Origin: Candidatus Cloacimonadota bacterium
Lineage (GTDB): Bacteria > Cloacimonadota > Cloacimonadia > Cloacimonadales > Cloacimonadaceae
Direction of reading: 5' to 3'
NCBI GenBank assembly: GCA_023228125.1
Contig: JALOBT010000032.1
Location: 8,452 to 30,760 of the forward strand
DNA: 22,309 nucleotides
Shown here: positions 13,453 to 21,640 of the stretch, piece after piece
How positions within the stretch are numbered: the first letter of the stretch is position 1
How the letters are laid out: every line of letters starts with the position of its first letter
Notes under the pieces: generated by a model
Databases searched by the model: none
The model's input: the letters and a program-made list of their open reading frames with translations, nothing else
What the model was told of the DNA's origin: nothing
Program-made: the position numbers and the translations under genes

Positions 13453-16400
13453 CTACAGTTCCGCCTTAAATTCAAGTTTGAGATTGTGAGTGCTTTTTGC
13501 CTCTGGGTATTTGCTCATGCGATACTCCAGGCTGAAGCTGCTGAAGGCATTCAGACGATAAATGGTGGAAAGCGTGGCGTCCGAGACAAAACCCGCACGT
13601 TTTTGGGGCAAAAAGAGCAGATAGGAGCTGCCTTCCCTGAAATTGTAGCCCAGACTCATACGCGCCGATATCCGGTATTTCTGCATGAATACGCTGCGCA
13701 ATTGAGGAGCACAGCGCAGGCTTTTCAAGCTGTATTTATCTTCTCCGCCTTGCAGATTGCCTTCCTCCTGGCTGAGGCTAAGCTCCACCAGAGCAGTGCT
13801 TTGAGGACTGATCAGCTTTTCAAAATTGCTGGCTATACGCTGCAGCGTAATCTCTGAGGAATAGCGGCTTTCCCGGCTCAAGGAATTCTCCAGGCTGATT
13901 CTGGTATTCATATTCAGATAGTTGCGCAAATCAATCTGCGCAGTTTGACGATTCTCAAAAGTGCGCTCTGCCGATTGATAGCGATTGTCCAGGCTGCGAT
14001 TCAGATCCAGCGAAAAAGAGCTGATAATCCGGCTTTTATAGAGGTTAAGCCAGACATTTTGCAGATAGCCCTGGCGGGAATAGATACTCTGTTCACCATA
14101 GCTGTAGTCCGGCAAAAAGAGGTAGCTCCGCCAATCGTTCATGCTGTCGCTTTGTTCGGTGGCAGTGATGGATATATCACTCTGGAGCTTCTTCCAAAAG
14201 GGATCTATGAGGTACTGCCCCGGTTTCAGATACAGGCTGGCCAGAGCAGAGATTTCTGTGGAAAGCCGGCCCTTGGGCGAGGTGATATATTCATAGATAT
14301 ACTCGCCGCCATCTACCAGGACTCCGGTGCTGTCAAATACGCCACTGCTGGTTCCCACCCAGACCAGATCCCGGATGCGGGGAAAGAATTCAGTTTGATT
14401 GAGCTCGTAATTGTTGTAAAGATTGATCGCACCCTTGAGCAGATCGTGCCCACTGCGCAGGGTAAAAAGATCGTATGAGCTTTTGGGATTATCTTCCGAG
14501 ACGGGATTCCGGAGCTCGCGATGGCTAAAATCCAGATCAAAGCGATGCTGCCCGAAATTGCTATTGTGCTTGATGGAATAGGTATCCGAGGAGTTTACTT
14601 CCTGCCAGTCCGGCTGCTTTACGCTACTTTGATCACGCTTAAAAAGCAGGGCCGTATTCTGGCGGCTGGTTTGGATGCTAAAGCTGGGTTGCCATTTCAG
14701 ATAGCGGGTGCTAAGGGCAGCGGGATCATCATCTTCCAGGGAAGAATACAGGCCGGCCAGCTTCAGGCCAAAAACCCGGTAAACCCAGGCCAGTTCAGCA
14801 TCGTGATACATCAAGAGGCTGTTGGTCTCACCGCTCTGATCCGAGATCGTGCTGCTCAGCTTCAGAGCCGGGACGATCACCTTGTAGCTCCCACTTTCAG
14901 ATGAGAAGCGCAGGGCTTTTTGCTGATAGTTCTGCTCTAAATCCCGATAGCGCAAGAGCAGCCTCGGTTTCCAGAATCCCTGTAAATACCCCAGAGAAAG
15001 ATCGATATTGCTCATGGCCAGCGAATCTGCCTTGGGCAAAGCCGCAAAATCGTGCTCCAGCTCATAGTCTGTGCCAAAGCGGTAGAGATCGGCAAAGCGG
15101 TATTGGGCATCCAGCTTGGTCACAAAAGGCTTATCCTCGGCCTCATGCGCGAGCCACCAGGAAAAGATAGCGGAGGAATTGTCCTGATCATCCAGCGCGG
15201 AAAGGGTATTCTGGTCGTTTTGAGAATACATGGAGTCAAATCCACTTTGCCAGGCTTCACCCTGCCACAAGAGAGCAAGCTCGATATTGCTGCGCTGAGC
15301 TGGAGCGATCAACTTCTTGACCGGTAGCCAGGAGCCATTGCCCGGGCCCACCCAACGATAGCGTCCTCTGGAAAACTCTTCATAATCACCTTTGCCAGGG
15401 CCCATATAGCTGAAGACAATGCTGTAAACCGCACTGGAATCTCCGGGAGCGTATTCATAATAAATCAAGCCTTGAGGGCCTATAAGCTGAATATAATCAC
15501 CGGTGCCGGTCTGGATCACACCATTGCTGAGCGCAGGCAGGTCTCCAGATGCCCCCAGGCTATCCAGATCGGCCTCGCTGAAGCTGTAGAGCAAAGGAGT
15601 GTCCTTGCTATCGCTCTGATGCACAAGGTGATGATGAAGGCTGAGCTGATCGCTGAGCTGCACTTTCGCACTGGTATAATAGCTGGATTGGCGGTAGTTT
15701 TCATCTGAATACTGAAACCAGGCATTCACCGTATTGGCAGAGCTCACCAGCCGGCGAAACATCACCGAGCCTTCCGCATAATCTATGTAATAGTCCAGAC
15801 CCCGCGCCATAAGATTGCCATCCAGATAGATGTTTTCGGTGCCGGCTATGACGATGAAGCTGCGCTGAGAGTCATTTGCCACCAGGTAATAGGGCCCCTG
15901 CTTGCCGTCGATAATCTGGATCTGCATCAGAGCAGATTTACCGCCCCCGGCACTGAAGGCTGCCTGAACGCGGTGCTTGCCCTCATACGAAGCAGAGAGC
16001 CCTTCGATCTTGGTGTGATACCGGAGGTAGCGGCTATCCTCATAGCTCAGTTCAAGGTCTCCCATGCCCAGCTCCCAGCGTTTGCCATAGACACGGATGA
16101 AGACCTGATCCAGGCTGGAAAGCTCCTTGGAATCCCCCTCGGGGCTGAGCTTGCTCTGGCTGTCTGAAAGCTGCGCCGTGATAAAGATATCTTGGGAAAG
16201 CTCCCCATCCAGATTCACATACAGGGATTGCAAAAGGTCGGTCTCGCCACTTTCGGAAAAGCTGAGGGCAAAGGTTTTGCTGCCGCTGATCTCCAGCTTT
16301 GAACTGGGATTGAACCACTGCGGTTTCAGGCTGGGGCGGGTGATCAGGACACTATCGGACATATCCACTTTCTCGTAGAGCTGTATCTTTTTGGTGTATT

Positions 16401-16683
16401 GATCCGGGATTATCAAGTAGCTGATGCTGAGGATGGGGCTTTCTGGCATAGTCTTTAGTCGCAAGATCCCGCTCCGGCAATCCAGCTCGTAATCCAGCCC
16501 CAAGGTAAGCTGCAAACTGTCGCTGAATACCTGTTCGGAGCAGACTATGATGTTTTGGCGGGAGAGCTGATAGTTATATTGATTCGCCTTAAGGATGATG
16601 GTTTCATCTATTACAAAATCTGAGGCAAAAAGGGAGGCTCCCCAAGCTATGATGATGAACAGCAGCCAGTATCTGCGCCACAT
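13453..16683 (-). CDS. Large outer-membrane surface protein, FCB type
   Basis: I chose the ATG at 16683 because the signal peptide (MWRRYWLLFIIIAWGASLFA) starts there. An upstream in-frame ATG at 16719 would add 12 residues in front of it and overlap the umuD-like gene. The protein is then 1076 residues. After the signal come two short beta domains (about 22-120). The region 190-310 contains GMGDLELSYEDSRYLRY, then KQGPYYL (261-267), GTENIYLDG (281-289) and LDYYIDYAEGSVMF (296-309). This QGPY...YLDG...DYxIDYxxGxVxF pattern is one I know from large outer-membrane proteins of FCB bacteria. The rest, to the C-terminal NLKLEFKAEL, alternates polar and aromatic residues like a many-stranded beta barrel. 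Function is unknown; a pore, anchor or secretion-related barrel are possible. It starts on the stop of the umuD-like gene (TGATG) with no clear Shine-Dalgarno, suggesting reinitiation. Confidence 0.75.
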   Translation of the reverse strand: MWRRYWLLFIIIAWGASLFASDFVIDETIILKANQYNYQLSRQNIIVCSEQVFSDSLQLTLGLDYELDCRSGILRLKTMPESPILSISYLIIPDQYTKKIQLYEKVDMSDSVLITRPSLKPQWFNPSSKLEISGSKTFALSFSESGETDLLQSLYVNLDGELSQDIFITAQLSDSQSKLSPEGDSKELSSLDQVFIRVYGKRWELGMGDLELSYEDSRYLRYHTKIEGLSASYEGKHRVQAAFSAGGGKSALMQIQIIDGKQGPYYLVANDSQRSFIVIAGTENIYLDGNLMARGLDYYIDYAEGSVMFRRLVSSANTVNAWFQYSDENYRQSSYYTSAKVQLSDQLSLHHHLVHQSDSKDTPLLYSFSEADLDSLGASGDLPALSNGVIQTGTGDYIQLIGPQGLIYYEYAPGDSSAVYSIVFSYMGPGKGDYEEFSRGRYRWVGPGNGSWLPVKKLIAPAQRSNIELALLWQGEAWQSGFDSMYSQNDQNTLSALDDQDNSSAIFSWWLAHEAEDKPFVTKLDAQYRFADLYRFGTDYELEHDFAALPKADSLAMSNIDLSLGYLQGFWKPRLLLRYRDLEQNYQQKALRFSSESGSYKVIVPALKLSSTISDQSGETNSLLMYHDAELAWVYRVFGLKLAGLYSSLEDDDPAALSTRYLKWQPSFSIQTSRQNTALLFKRDQSSVKQPDWQEVNSSDTYSIKHNSNFGQHRFDLDFSHRELRNPVSEDNPKSSYDLFTLRSGHDLLKGAINLYNNYELNQTEFFPRIRDLVWVGTSSGVFDSTGVLVDGGEYIYEYITSPKGRLSTEISALASLYLKPGQYLIDPFWKKLQSDISITATEQSDSMNDWRSYLFLPDYSYGEQSIYSRQGYLQNVWLNLYKSRIISSFSLDLNRSLDNRYQSAERTFENRQTAQIDLRNYLNMNTRISLENSLSRESRYSSEITLQRIASNFEKLISPQSTALVELSLSQEEGNLQGGEDKYSLKSLRCAPQLRSVFMQKYRISARMSLGYNFREGSSYLLFLPQKRAGFVSDATLSTIYRLNAFSSFSLEYRMSKYPEAKSTHNLKLEFKAEL

Positions 16684-17129
16684 CAAACAGGATGGATTAC
16701 GTAAGTAACCACTCCCCAAATGATGAAATCCGCATCTTCGGTGATCTTGAGGGGCTGAAATTCATCGTTTTCCGGCACCAGCCAGTATTCGCTATTTTTG
16801 ATGATCAGGCGCTTGAGCATAAATTCTCCATCCACGATGGCGATCACCACCTTGTTTGAGCTGGGTTCTATGGCGCGATCCACTATGGCCAGATCTCCCG
16901 GATAGATGCCCGCACCGATCATGGAATAGCCCTCGACTTCCATGAAATAAGTATGCTTTTTGTGCAGAATCAGGCGTTCATTGAGGTCCAGCTCTTTTTC
17001 GGTATAATCCGTCGCTGGTGAGGGAAACCCTGCCGGAACCCTGGTGCTGAACAGCGGACGTGCCACCTTCTCACCAATCACGGCTTTGTAAATTGCCTTT
17101 ATCGAACCATCGGTTTTAAAGTTTTTCAT
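16683..17129 (-). CDS. umuD: UmuD-like S24 family self-cleaving peptidase
   Basis: It resembles UmuD, which after RecA-stimulated self-cleavage becomes part of translesion polymerase V. Counting from the ATG at 17129 (148 residues): the cleavage site is Ala33-Gly34 in VPAGFPSPATDY, the nucleophile Ser69 is in GYSMI, and the general base Lys106 is in DGEFMLKRL. The intervals (36 and 37 residues) equal those of E. coli UmuD (24, 60, 97). There is no helix-turn-helix domain, so it is not a LexA repressor. A GTG at 17168 would add 13 residues, but lies ahead of the predicted transcription start (TTGACA at 17184) and makes the N-terminus longer than the family norm. Neither start has a strong ribosome binding site. 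No umuC is in the window. Its TGA overlaps the outer-membrane gene's ATG by one base. Confidence 0.88.
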   Translation of the reverse strand: MKNFKTDGSIKAIYKAVIGEKVARPLFSTRVPAGFPSPATDYTEKELDLNERLILHKKHTYFMEVEGYSMIGAGIYPGDLAIVDRAIEPSSNKVVIAIVDGEFMLKRLIIKNSEYWLVPENDEFQPLKITEDADFIIWGVVTYVIHPV

Positions 17130-17155
17130 CTCAAAAACAGGGCGGACAGATATCA

Positions 17156-17184
17156 CTCCATCCGCCACAGGGAAAAGCTGTCAA
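17156..17184 (-). promoter_or_regulatory. Candidate promoter of the umuD-like gene
   Basis: TTGACA (17184-17179, minus) is followed 17 bases later by ATGGAG (17161-17156). A transcript would begin near 17149, between the alternative GTG (17168) and the ATG (17129), supporting the latter. The TTGACA also lies in a small AAGCT/AGCTT stem just after the TPR gene's stop. No LexA-box-like palindrome is obvious. Confidence 0.3.
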
Positions 17185-17186
17185 GC

Positions 17187-18368
17187 TTACTTGATCGATT
17201 TGACAATGCTTTGAGCTTGAGCGCCGTAAGTGGGATCATTTACCAAACGCTCCAAATCCGCCTTGGCAGATTTCATGTTTTTAAGCTGATAATATGCTAC
17301 ACCACGCAGCATGCGGGCGGCTGATTCATTGGGCTCTTCCTGCAAGACTTTCGTGCTGTAGGTGACTACCTTATTCCAGTTTTTCACGGTGTTGAAATGA
17401 CCGGCCAAAGTAAGAGCCAGGCGGGAATTCGGCACCAAGTCCACAGATTTCTCCAGGTTTTCCACCATCTTGGCGGTGTTGCCTAATTGTGAATAGTTTT
17501 GCCCCATCTGAGCGTAAACCACAGCCAGGATACTGTCTTCAGGCTTGGTATCGGCCAGCTTCTTCAGATAGATATTGGCATTTTCCCATTTGCTGTTGGC
17601 ACGATAGAAATTGCCAATGCGGGTGTACATATCGGCATCGGGACTCAAGGCTTCGGCTTGCAGATAGGCGGCTTCAGCTTTGGCAAAATCACCCGCTTCA
17701 GCATAGCCTTCGGCCAGCTTGATATAGGCCGCAGCATCCTGTGCTACCCGGGCGTAATCTTCCAAAACCTGAAAAGCGCGGACATCGTCCTTCACATAAT
17801 CTTTCAGGACAAAGAACTTTGCATTCAAGATGTCTTCGTCACCAGGTTTCAGCACCAGGATATCATCATAATACTTCAACGCTTTTTCATATTCACCAGC
17901 ATCACGGGCCGTAATGGCAAGGTTGTTGTAAGTGGCCAGGACATATTGGTCTAATTCATCTTGAGTAATGCGCACCGGCTGATGATTTTTGTATATCTTC
18001 AGGGCAGTCTCATAGTGCATGATGGCTTCATTATACATGCTGCTTTCGATGCTTTCCGGGGCCAGGTCGATATGGCTTTTGGCTACATTGAGCTGCATGA
18101 GTTCGATGTTGTAATCCACGGAATCTTTTTCCGCAGCAAGCGGGGCAGCTTCTTTAAATAGCACATTGGCACTGGTATAGGCCACTATAGCCTGTTCCAG
18201 CATTCCACTTTCATAAAAATCAGCACCTTCTGCGGCGGCGGCATGCGCCAAAGCAAGCGGGTCACGAACGGGTTCCGGCTCTACTTCAATCTTTATATTT
18301 GAAGAGCAAGCACTCAAAGCTATCAGCACCACAAGGGTGACCAGTGAAAAGAATCTTAATTTCGGCAT
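17187..18368 (-). CDS. TPR-repeat lipoprotein
   Basis: This 393-residue protein has a lipoprotein signal peptide (residues 1-20, lipobox L-S-A-C with Cys21), so it is probably anchored to a membrane and faces the periplasm. From about residue 40 to the end it consists of tandem tetratricopeptide repeats, visible as the recurring A-x-x-x-Y/F pattern: YEKALKYYDDILVLKPGDED (153-172), DFAKAEAAYLQAEALSPD (218-235), then NSRLALTLAGHF and MLRGVAYYQLKNMKSAKADL near the end. TPR solenoids mediate protein-protein contacts, but the partner is not evident. GGAGG lies 5 bases before the ATG. The gene ends about 60 bases before the umuD-like ATG, with no strong terminator between, so read-through into that group is possible. 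Confidence 0.9.
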   Translation of the reverse strand: MPKLRFFSLVTLVVLIALSACSSNIKIEVEPEPVRDPLALAHAAAAEGADFYESGMLEQAIVAYTSANVLFKEAAPLAAEKDSVDYNIELMQLNVAKSHIDLAPESIESSMYNEAIMHYETALKIYKNHQPVRITQDELDQYVLATYNNLAITARDAGEYEKALKYYDDILVLKPGDEDILNAKFFVLKDYVKDDVRAFQVLEDYARVAQDAAAYIKLAEGYAEAGDFAKAEAAYLQAEALSPDADMYTRIGNFYRANSKWENANIYLKKLADTKPEDSILAVVYAQMGQNYSQLGNTAKMVENLEKSVDLVPNSRLALTLAGHFNTVKNWNKVVTYSTKVLQEEPNESAARMLRGVAYYQLKNMKSAKADLERLVNDPTYGAQAQSIVKSIK

Positions 18369-18397
18369 TTAATCCTCCAGTTTTCTTTCTCTCGTTA

Positions 18398-18426
18398 CAC
18401 ACTGCCATGACTCAGGATTTTGTCAA
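18398..18426 (-). promoter_or_regulatory. Candidate promoter of the TPR lipoprotein gene
   Basis: TTGACA (18426-18421, minus) lies 53 bases before the ATG. No TATAAT-like hexamer follows at 16-18 bases, so the assignment rests on the first element and its position only. Confidence 0.3.
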
Positions 18427-18710
18427 CTTAAAATTCGTCTGTCAGTAAATATATCCCCCGTATTGCAGGATGTCTTTACATGGCAACAAAGCTGCATTTC
18501 AGCCTCTTTTGACAGGGAATACAGCCGGCGGAGCTGATCGGGAATGCTACTAATCAATAGGCTTAACTAAGATAAAGCTAAATTCTTATGAGAAATAGTG
18601 TAAATTTATACACACAAGCTATTATTCTTTATCTCAATGATTTAGATATACTTCTTGCCGAGCTTTGTTGAATTAAATCAAATACCAGACACAAATAATG
18701 CTTTTTTTCA

Positions 18711-18740
18711 TTGACAGATTTTCCAACTTGGCTTTTGAAT
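18711..18740 (+). promoter_or_regulatory. Candidate promoter of the second HU gene
   Basis: TTGACA (18711-18716) is followed after 18 bases by TTGAAT (18735-18740), 50 bases before the ATG. It is preceded by an AT-rich stretch (about 18560-18710). The remaining part of the 421-base divergent region 18369-18789 shows no gene or stable structure that I can support. Confidence 0.45.
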
Positions 18741-18789
18741 AGCGTAGTTATATCTCTAACGCTTATACAAACTACTATTAGGAGGTAAA

Positions 18790-19065
18790 ATGAGCAGAGA
18801 TGAATTAGTGAAAAAGATCGCGTCCGACGCCGGCGTTTCCCAAAAAGTTGCCGGTCTTGCCCTCGCTTCCGTCCTTGAAGGTATTACTATGACCTTAGCA
18901 AAAGGCGGCAAAGTTTCCTTGGTTGGTTTTGGAGCATTCAGTGTTGCACACCGTGCAGCCCGTAAAGGTATCAACCCCAAGACCAAAGCTCCTTTGAAAA
19001 TCGCAGCACGTGACGTGCCAGTTTTCAAAGCAGGTAAAAAACTGAAAGACGCTGTCAAGAAATAA
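18790..19065 (+). CDS. hup: HU family DNA-binding protein (copy 2)
   Basis: A second histone-like protein, 91 residues. SLVGFGAFSVAHRAARKGINPKTK (43-66) holds the HU signature GFGxF and the R-x-G-x-NP entry to the DNA-binding arm, followed by a basic arm (KAPLKIAARDVPVFKAGK) and a Lys-rich end (KKLKDAVKK). It is closer to canonical HU than the first copy: shorter, with a more basic arm. GGAGGT lies 3 bases before the ATG. It is monocistronic, with its own promoter and a strong terminator, which suggests high expression as the main nucleoid protein. Confidence 0.97.
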   Translation: MSRDELVKKIASDAGVSQKVAGLALASVLEGITMTLAKGGKVSLVGFGAFSVAHRAARKGINPKTKAPLKIAARDVPVFKAGKKLKDAVKK

Positions 19066-19091
19066 TTATTATTGATTTGACATCCAAACTG

Positions 19092-19124
19092 AAAGGCAGA
19101 GTTTAGGCTCTGCCTTTCTTTTTG
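19092..19124 (+). terminator. Strong rho-independent terminator of the second HU gene
   Basis: AAAGGCAGAG (19092-19101) pairs perfectly with CTCTGCCTTT (19108-19117) around a six-base loop, followed by CTTTTT. It lies about 25 bases after the HU stop. Confidence 0.95.
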
Positions 19125-19189
19125 CCCGCTAATCGCGAGAGCTTATATTAAAGAGTAAGATCTATCCTGGATAGCCCATACCCACAGGC

Positions 19190-21196
19190 TCACTCCACGG
19201 TGCTTTGGCTGGGATTTTTGAGTTCCCAAATCCTGTCCCTCAGCTCTGCTGCCCTCTCAAATTCCAGATTAGAAGCCGCTTTCTTCATCTCTTTTTGCAT
19301 AAGCTCGATAACGCTGTTCAGGGAATCCAGCTCCAGATACTCGCTGAAATCCACTTTCTGGTCAGAAGATTCTTTGGTGCGGTCGTAGCCTTCCGCGATC
19401 GCCGTGGATTGCATGATCTGCTCCACGGTCTTCATGATGGTCTGCGGGGTGATGCCGTGTTCTTCATTATACTGCAATTGTTTGACTCTGCGGCGGTTCG
19501 TCTCATTGATGGTGTATTTGATGGCATCGGTGATCAGATCTGCATAGAAGATTACCTTACCTTCCACATTCCTGGCTGCGCGTCCGGAAATCTGGATCAA
19601 GGACCGGGCTGAACGCAGGAATCCCGTCTTATCGGCATCCAAAATCGCCACCAGGGATACTTCCGGCAGGTCCAGCCCTTCCCGCAAAAGGTTTACTCCC
19701 ACCAGCACATCGTATTCGCCCAAACGCAATTCCCGGATAATCTTGGCGCGCTCGATGCTATCGATATCACTATGCAGATATTTGCTACGGATTCCGGCGT
19801 TTTGCAGATACTTGCTCAGGTCTTCCGCCATGCGTTTGGTAAGCGTCATTACCAGCACCTTATGTCCTTTGGCTATGCGCTCTTGGGCCTGTGAGATGAG
19901 ATCATCCACCTGACGCCGGATGGGCTGAATTTCGATCTGGGGATCAAGAAGGCCGGTAGGGCGGATCACTTGCTCCACGATCTCACCGCCGGTTTTATCC
20001 AGTTCATAAGCCGCCGGCGTAGCAGACACAAAGATCACCTGCCGCAGATACTCTTCAAATTCCTCAAATTGCAAAGGCCGGTTATCAAAAGCGGAAGGCA
20101 GACGAAAGCCATATTCCACCAGATTCTTCTTGCGGGTATAATCTCCGCCAAACATAGCATGAACCTGCGGGATGGAGGCGTGGGATTCATCGATCACAAA
20201 GAGGAAATCTTCGGGAAAATAGTCCAAGAGGCAATTTGGCGGTTCCCCCGGTTTGGCTCCGGTGAGATGGCGGGTGTAATTTTCTATCCCGCTGCAATAA
20301 CCCAGTTCCCGCAACATCTCCAGATCAAACATGGTGCGCTGCTTGAGGCGGTCTGCCTCCACATAACGCTGATTGTCCAGATAGTATTTTACGCGCTCTT
20401 CCATCTCGGCCTGAATGCTATGCGTGGCAGCATGTAGCTTTTCCTCGCTCATAATAAAGTGAATGGCAGGATACACCGGATATTCATCCACCGCACCCAG
20501 GCTATTATAGGAAATGGGATGCAGCTTTTCCAGATTGACGATCTCATCACCAAAGAATTCCACCCTCAGGCAGTGCTCCAGATAGGCAGGATAGATATCC
20601 ACCGTGTCACCCCGCACCCGGAAGGCTCCCCTTTCAAAGGCGATATCATTGCGGGAATAGTGCGCTGTCACCAGCTTTTTGAGCAGCTCATCCCTGTCCA
20701 TCTTCATCCCCAGTTTCAGGCGGATCAGAGCTTCGCGATACTCCTCCGGCACGCCCAAACCATAGATGCAGGATACCGAAGCCACGATAATCACGTCCCG
20801 GCGTTCCATCAGACTCATAGTGGCTCTTAGTCTCAGCTTTTCGATCTGCTGATTGATATCAGAATCCTTTTCTATATAGATGTCCTTGCCTGGGATATAG
20901 GCTTCGGGCTGATAATAGTCGTAATAAGAGATGAAATACTCCACCGCATTATGCGGGAAAAGCTGTTTCAATTCGCCATAGAGCTGAGCGGCGAGGGTCT
21001 TATTGTGCGAAAGCACCAAGGTGGGACGGTTCAGCTCTTGGATGGCATTGGCGATGGTAAAGGTCTTGCCACTGCCAGTAACTCCCAAGAGCACCTGAAA
21101 CCTTTTGCCTTCCTGCACACCCTTGACCAATTCGGCTATAGCCTCCGGCTGGTCTCCGCTGGGAGCGTACTCTGTAATCAATTCAAATTTGGACAT
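19190..21196 (-). CDS. uvrB: UvrABC excision nuclease subunit B
   Basis: UvrB is the damage-verifying helicase-like subunit of nucleotide excision repair: it is loaded by UvrA, grips one strand and recruits UvrC. Visible features are Walker A GVTGSGKT (38-45), the beta-hairpin start YYDYYQPEAYIP (91-102), the Walker B-type DESH (336-339), the helicase motif GVNLLREGLDLPEVSLVAILDADK in the second half including the ISGRAARN segment, and a C-terminal UVR motif for contact with UvrC (FERAAELRDRIWEL, about 645-660). Length (668) is normal. GGAGG precedes the ATG by 4 bases. It stands alone, converging with the second HU gene and diverging from the 106-residue gene. Confidence 0.98.
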   Translation of the reverse strand: MSKFELITEYAPSGDQPEAIAELVKGVQEGKRFQVLLGVTGSGKTFTIANAIQELNRPTLVLSHNKTLAAQLYGELKQLFPHNAVEYFISYYDYYQPEAYIPGKDIYIEKDSDINQQIEKLRLRATMSLMERRDVIIVASVSCIYGLGVPEEYREALIRLKLGMKMDRDELLKKLVTAHYSRNDIAFERGAFRVRGDTVDIYPAYLEHCLRVEFFGDEIVNLEKLHPISYNSLGAVDEYPVYPAIHFIMSEEKLHAATHSIQAEMEERVKYYLDNQRYVEADRLKQRTMFDLEMLRELGYCSGIENYTRHLTGAKPGEPPNCLLDYFPEDFLFVIDESHASIPQVHAMFGGDYTRKKNLVEYGFRLPSAFDNRPLQFEEFEEYLRQVIFVSATPAAYELDKTGGEIVEQVIRPTGLLDPQIEIQPIRRQVDDLISQAQERIAKGHKVLVMTLTKRMAEDLSKYLQNAGIRSKYLHSDIDSIERAKIIRELRLGEYDVLVGVNLLREGLDLPEVSLVAILDADKTGFLRSARSLIQISGRAARNVEGKVIFYADLITDAIKYTINETNRRRVKQLQYNEEHGITPQTIMKTVEQIMQSTAIAEGYDRTKESSDQKVDFSEYLELDSLNSVIELMQKEMKKAASNLEFERAAELRDRIWELKNPSQSTVE

Positions 21197-21232
21197 CCTG
21201 CCTCCACTATCTCGATCTTAAAGAAATTCTTC

Positions 21233-21261
21233 TTGACTTAAATAAGCTTTATTTCAATATG
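21233..21261 (+). promoter_or_regulatory. Candidate promoter of the 106-residue protein / ndk unit
   Basis: TTGACT (21233-21238) is followed after 17 bases by AATATG (21256-21261), nearly the same second element as in front of rpmE. A separate perfect TATAAT lies at 21282-21287 without a matching -35, so the real start could be either. Confidence 0.35.
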
Positions 21262-21319
21262 GATACCAAGAAAGAGGCAGATATAATTCTGTCGAGAAAT
21301 AAATTCAGGAGTCCCTCAC

Positions 21320-21640
21320 ATGCCTAATATTGAAGAATTACAAATCAACTACGAAAACCTGCTGAAACTCGGATACGCCGTGATCGACGTGCGCTTCAAA
21401 GATTACGATTTCTGCACTGAAAACCAAAAACTTGTGATCGGACGAGTGGATTCGGACCGGGATGAGTTTTATCAGGACATGTTAAAGATCTATACAGGAG
21501 TGGAATTCAAGCCCGGAGAGATCTTTGAAATCTGGACTGCAATCCTGCTGCATAAGATCCGCATGAGCAAAGCTCTCAAGCGCGACATGGCCATCAAAGT
21601 GGCTGCTTTGGATTTTATCGAAACTATTTATACACCCTAA
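21320..21640 (+). CDS. Conserved-looking 106-residue cytoplasmic protein, unknown function
   Basis: I do not recognise the family. The protein is soluble, acidic to neutral, with no signal peptide or membrane segment. It appears largely helical at both ends: helix 3-16 (NIEELQINYENLLK), a beta pair AVIDVRFKDYDF and KLVIGRVDSD (20-46), helix 47-58, GEIFEIWTAILLHKIRMSKALKRDMAIKVAALDFIETIY (66-104). AGGAG lies 8 bases before the ATG. Its TAA overlaps the ndk ATG (TAATG), so the two are translationally coupled and probably work in the same process or need fixed amounts. Confidence 0.8.
   Translation: MPNIEELQINYENLLKLGYAVIDVRFKDYDFCTENQKLVIGRVDSDRDEFYQDMLKIYTGVEFKPGEIFEIWTAILLHKIRMSKALKRDMAIKVAALDFIETIYTP

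Noticed and set aside
16684..16719. Upstream ATG of the outer-membrane gene
   Set aside because: It would place 12 polar residues before an otherwise standard signal peptide and overlap the umuD-like gene by 37 bases.
6842..19065. Idea that the two HU genes are recent duplicates
   Set aside because: The proteins differ in length, arm charge and most residues outside the GFG motif, so they are long-diverged paralogues.
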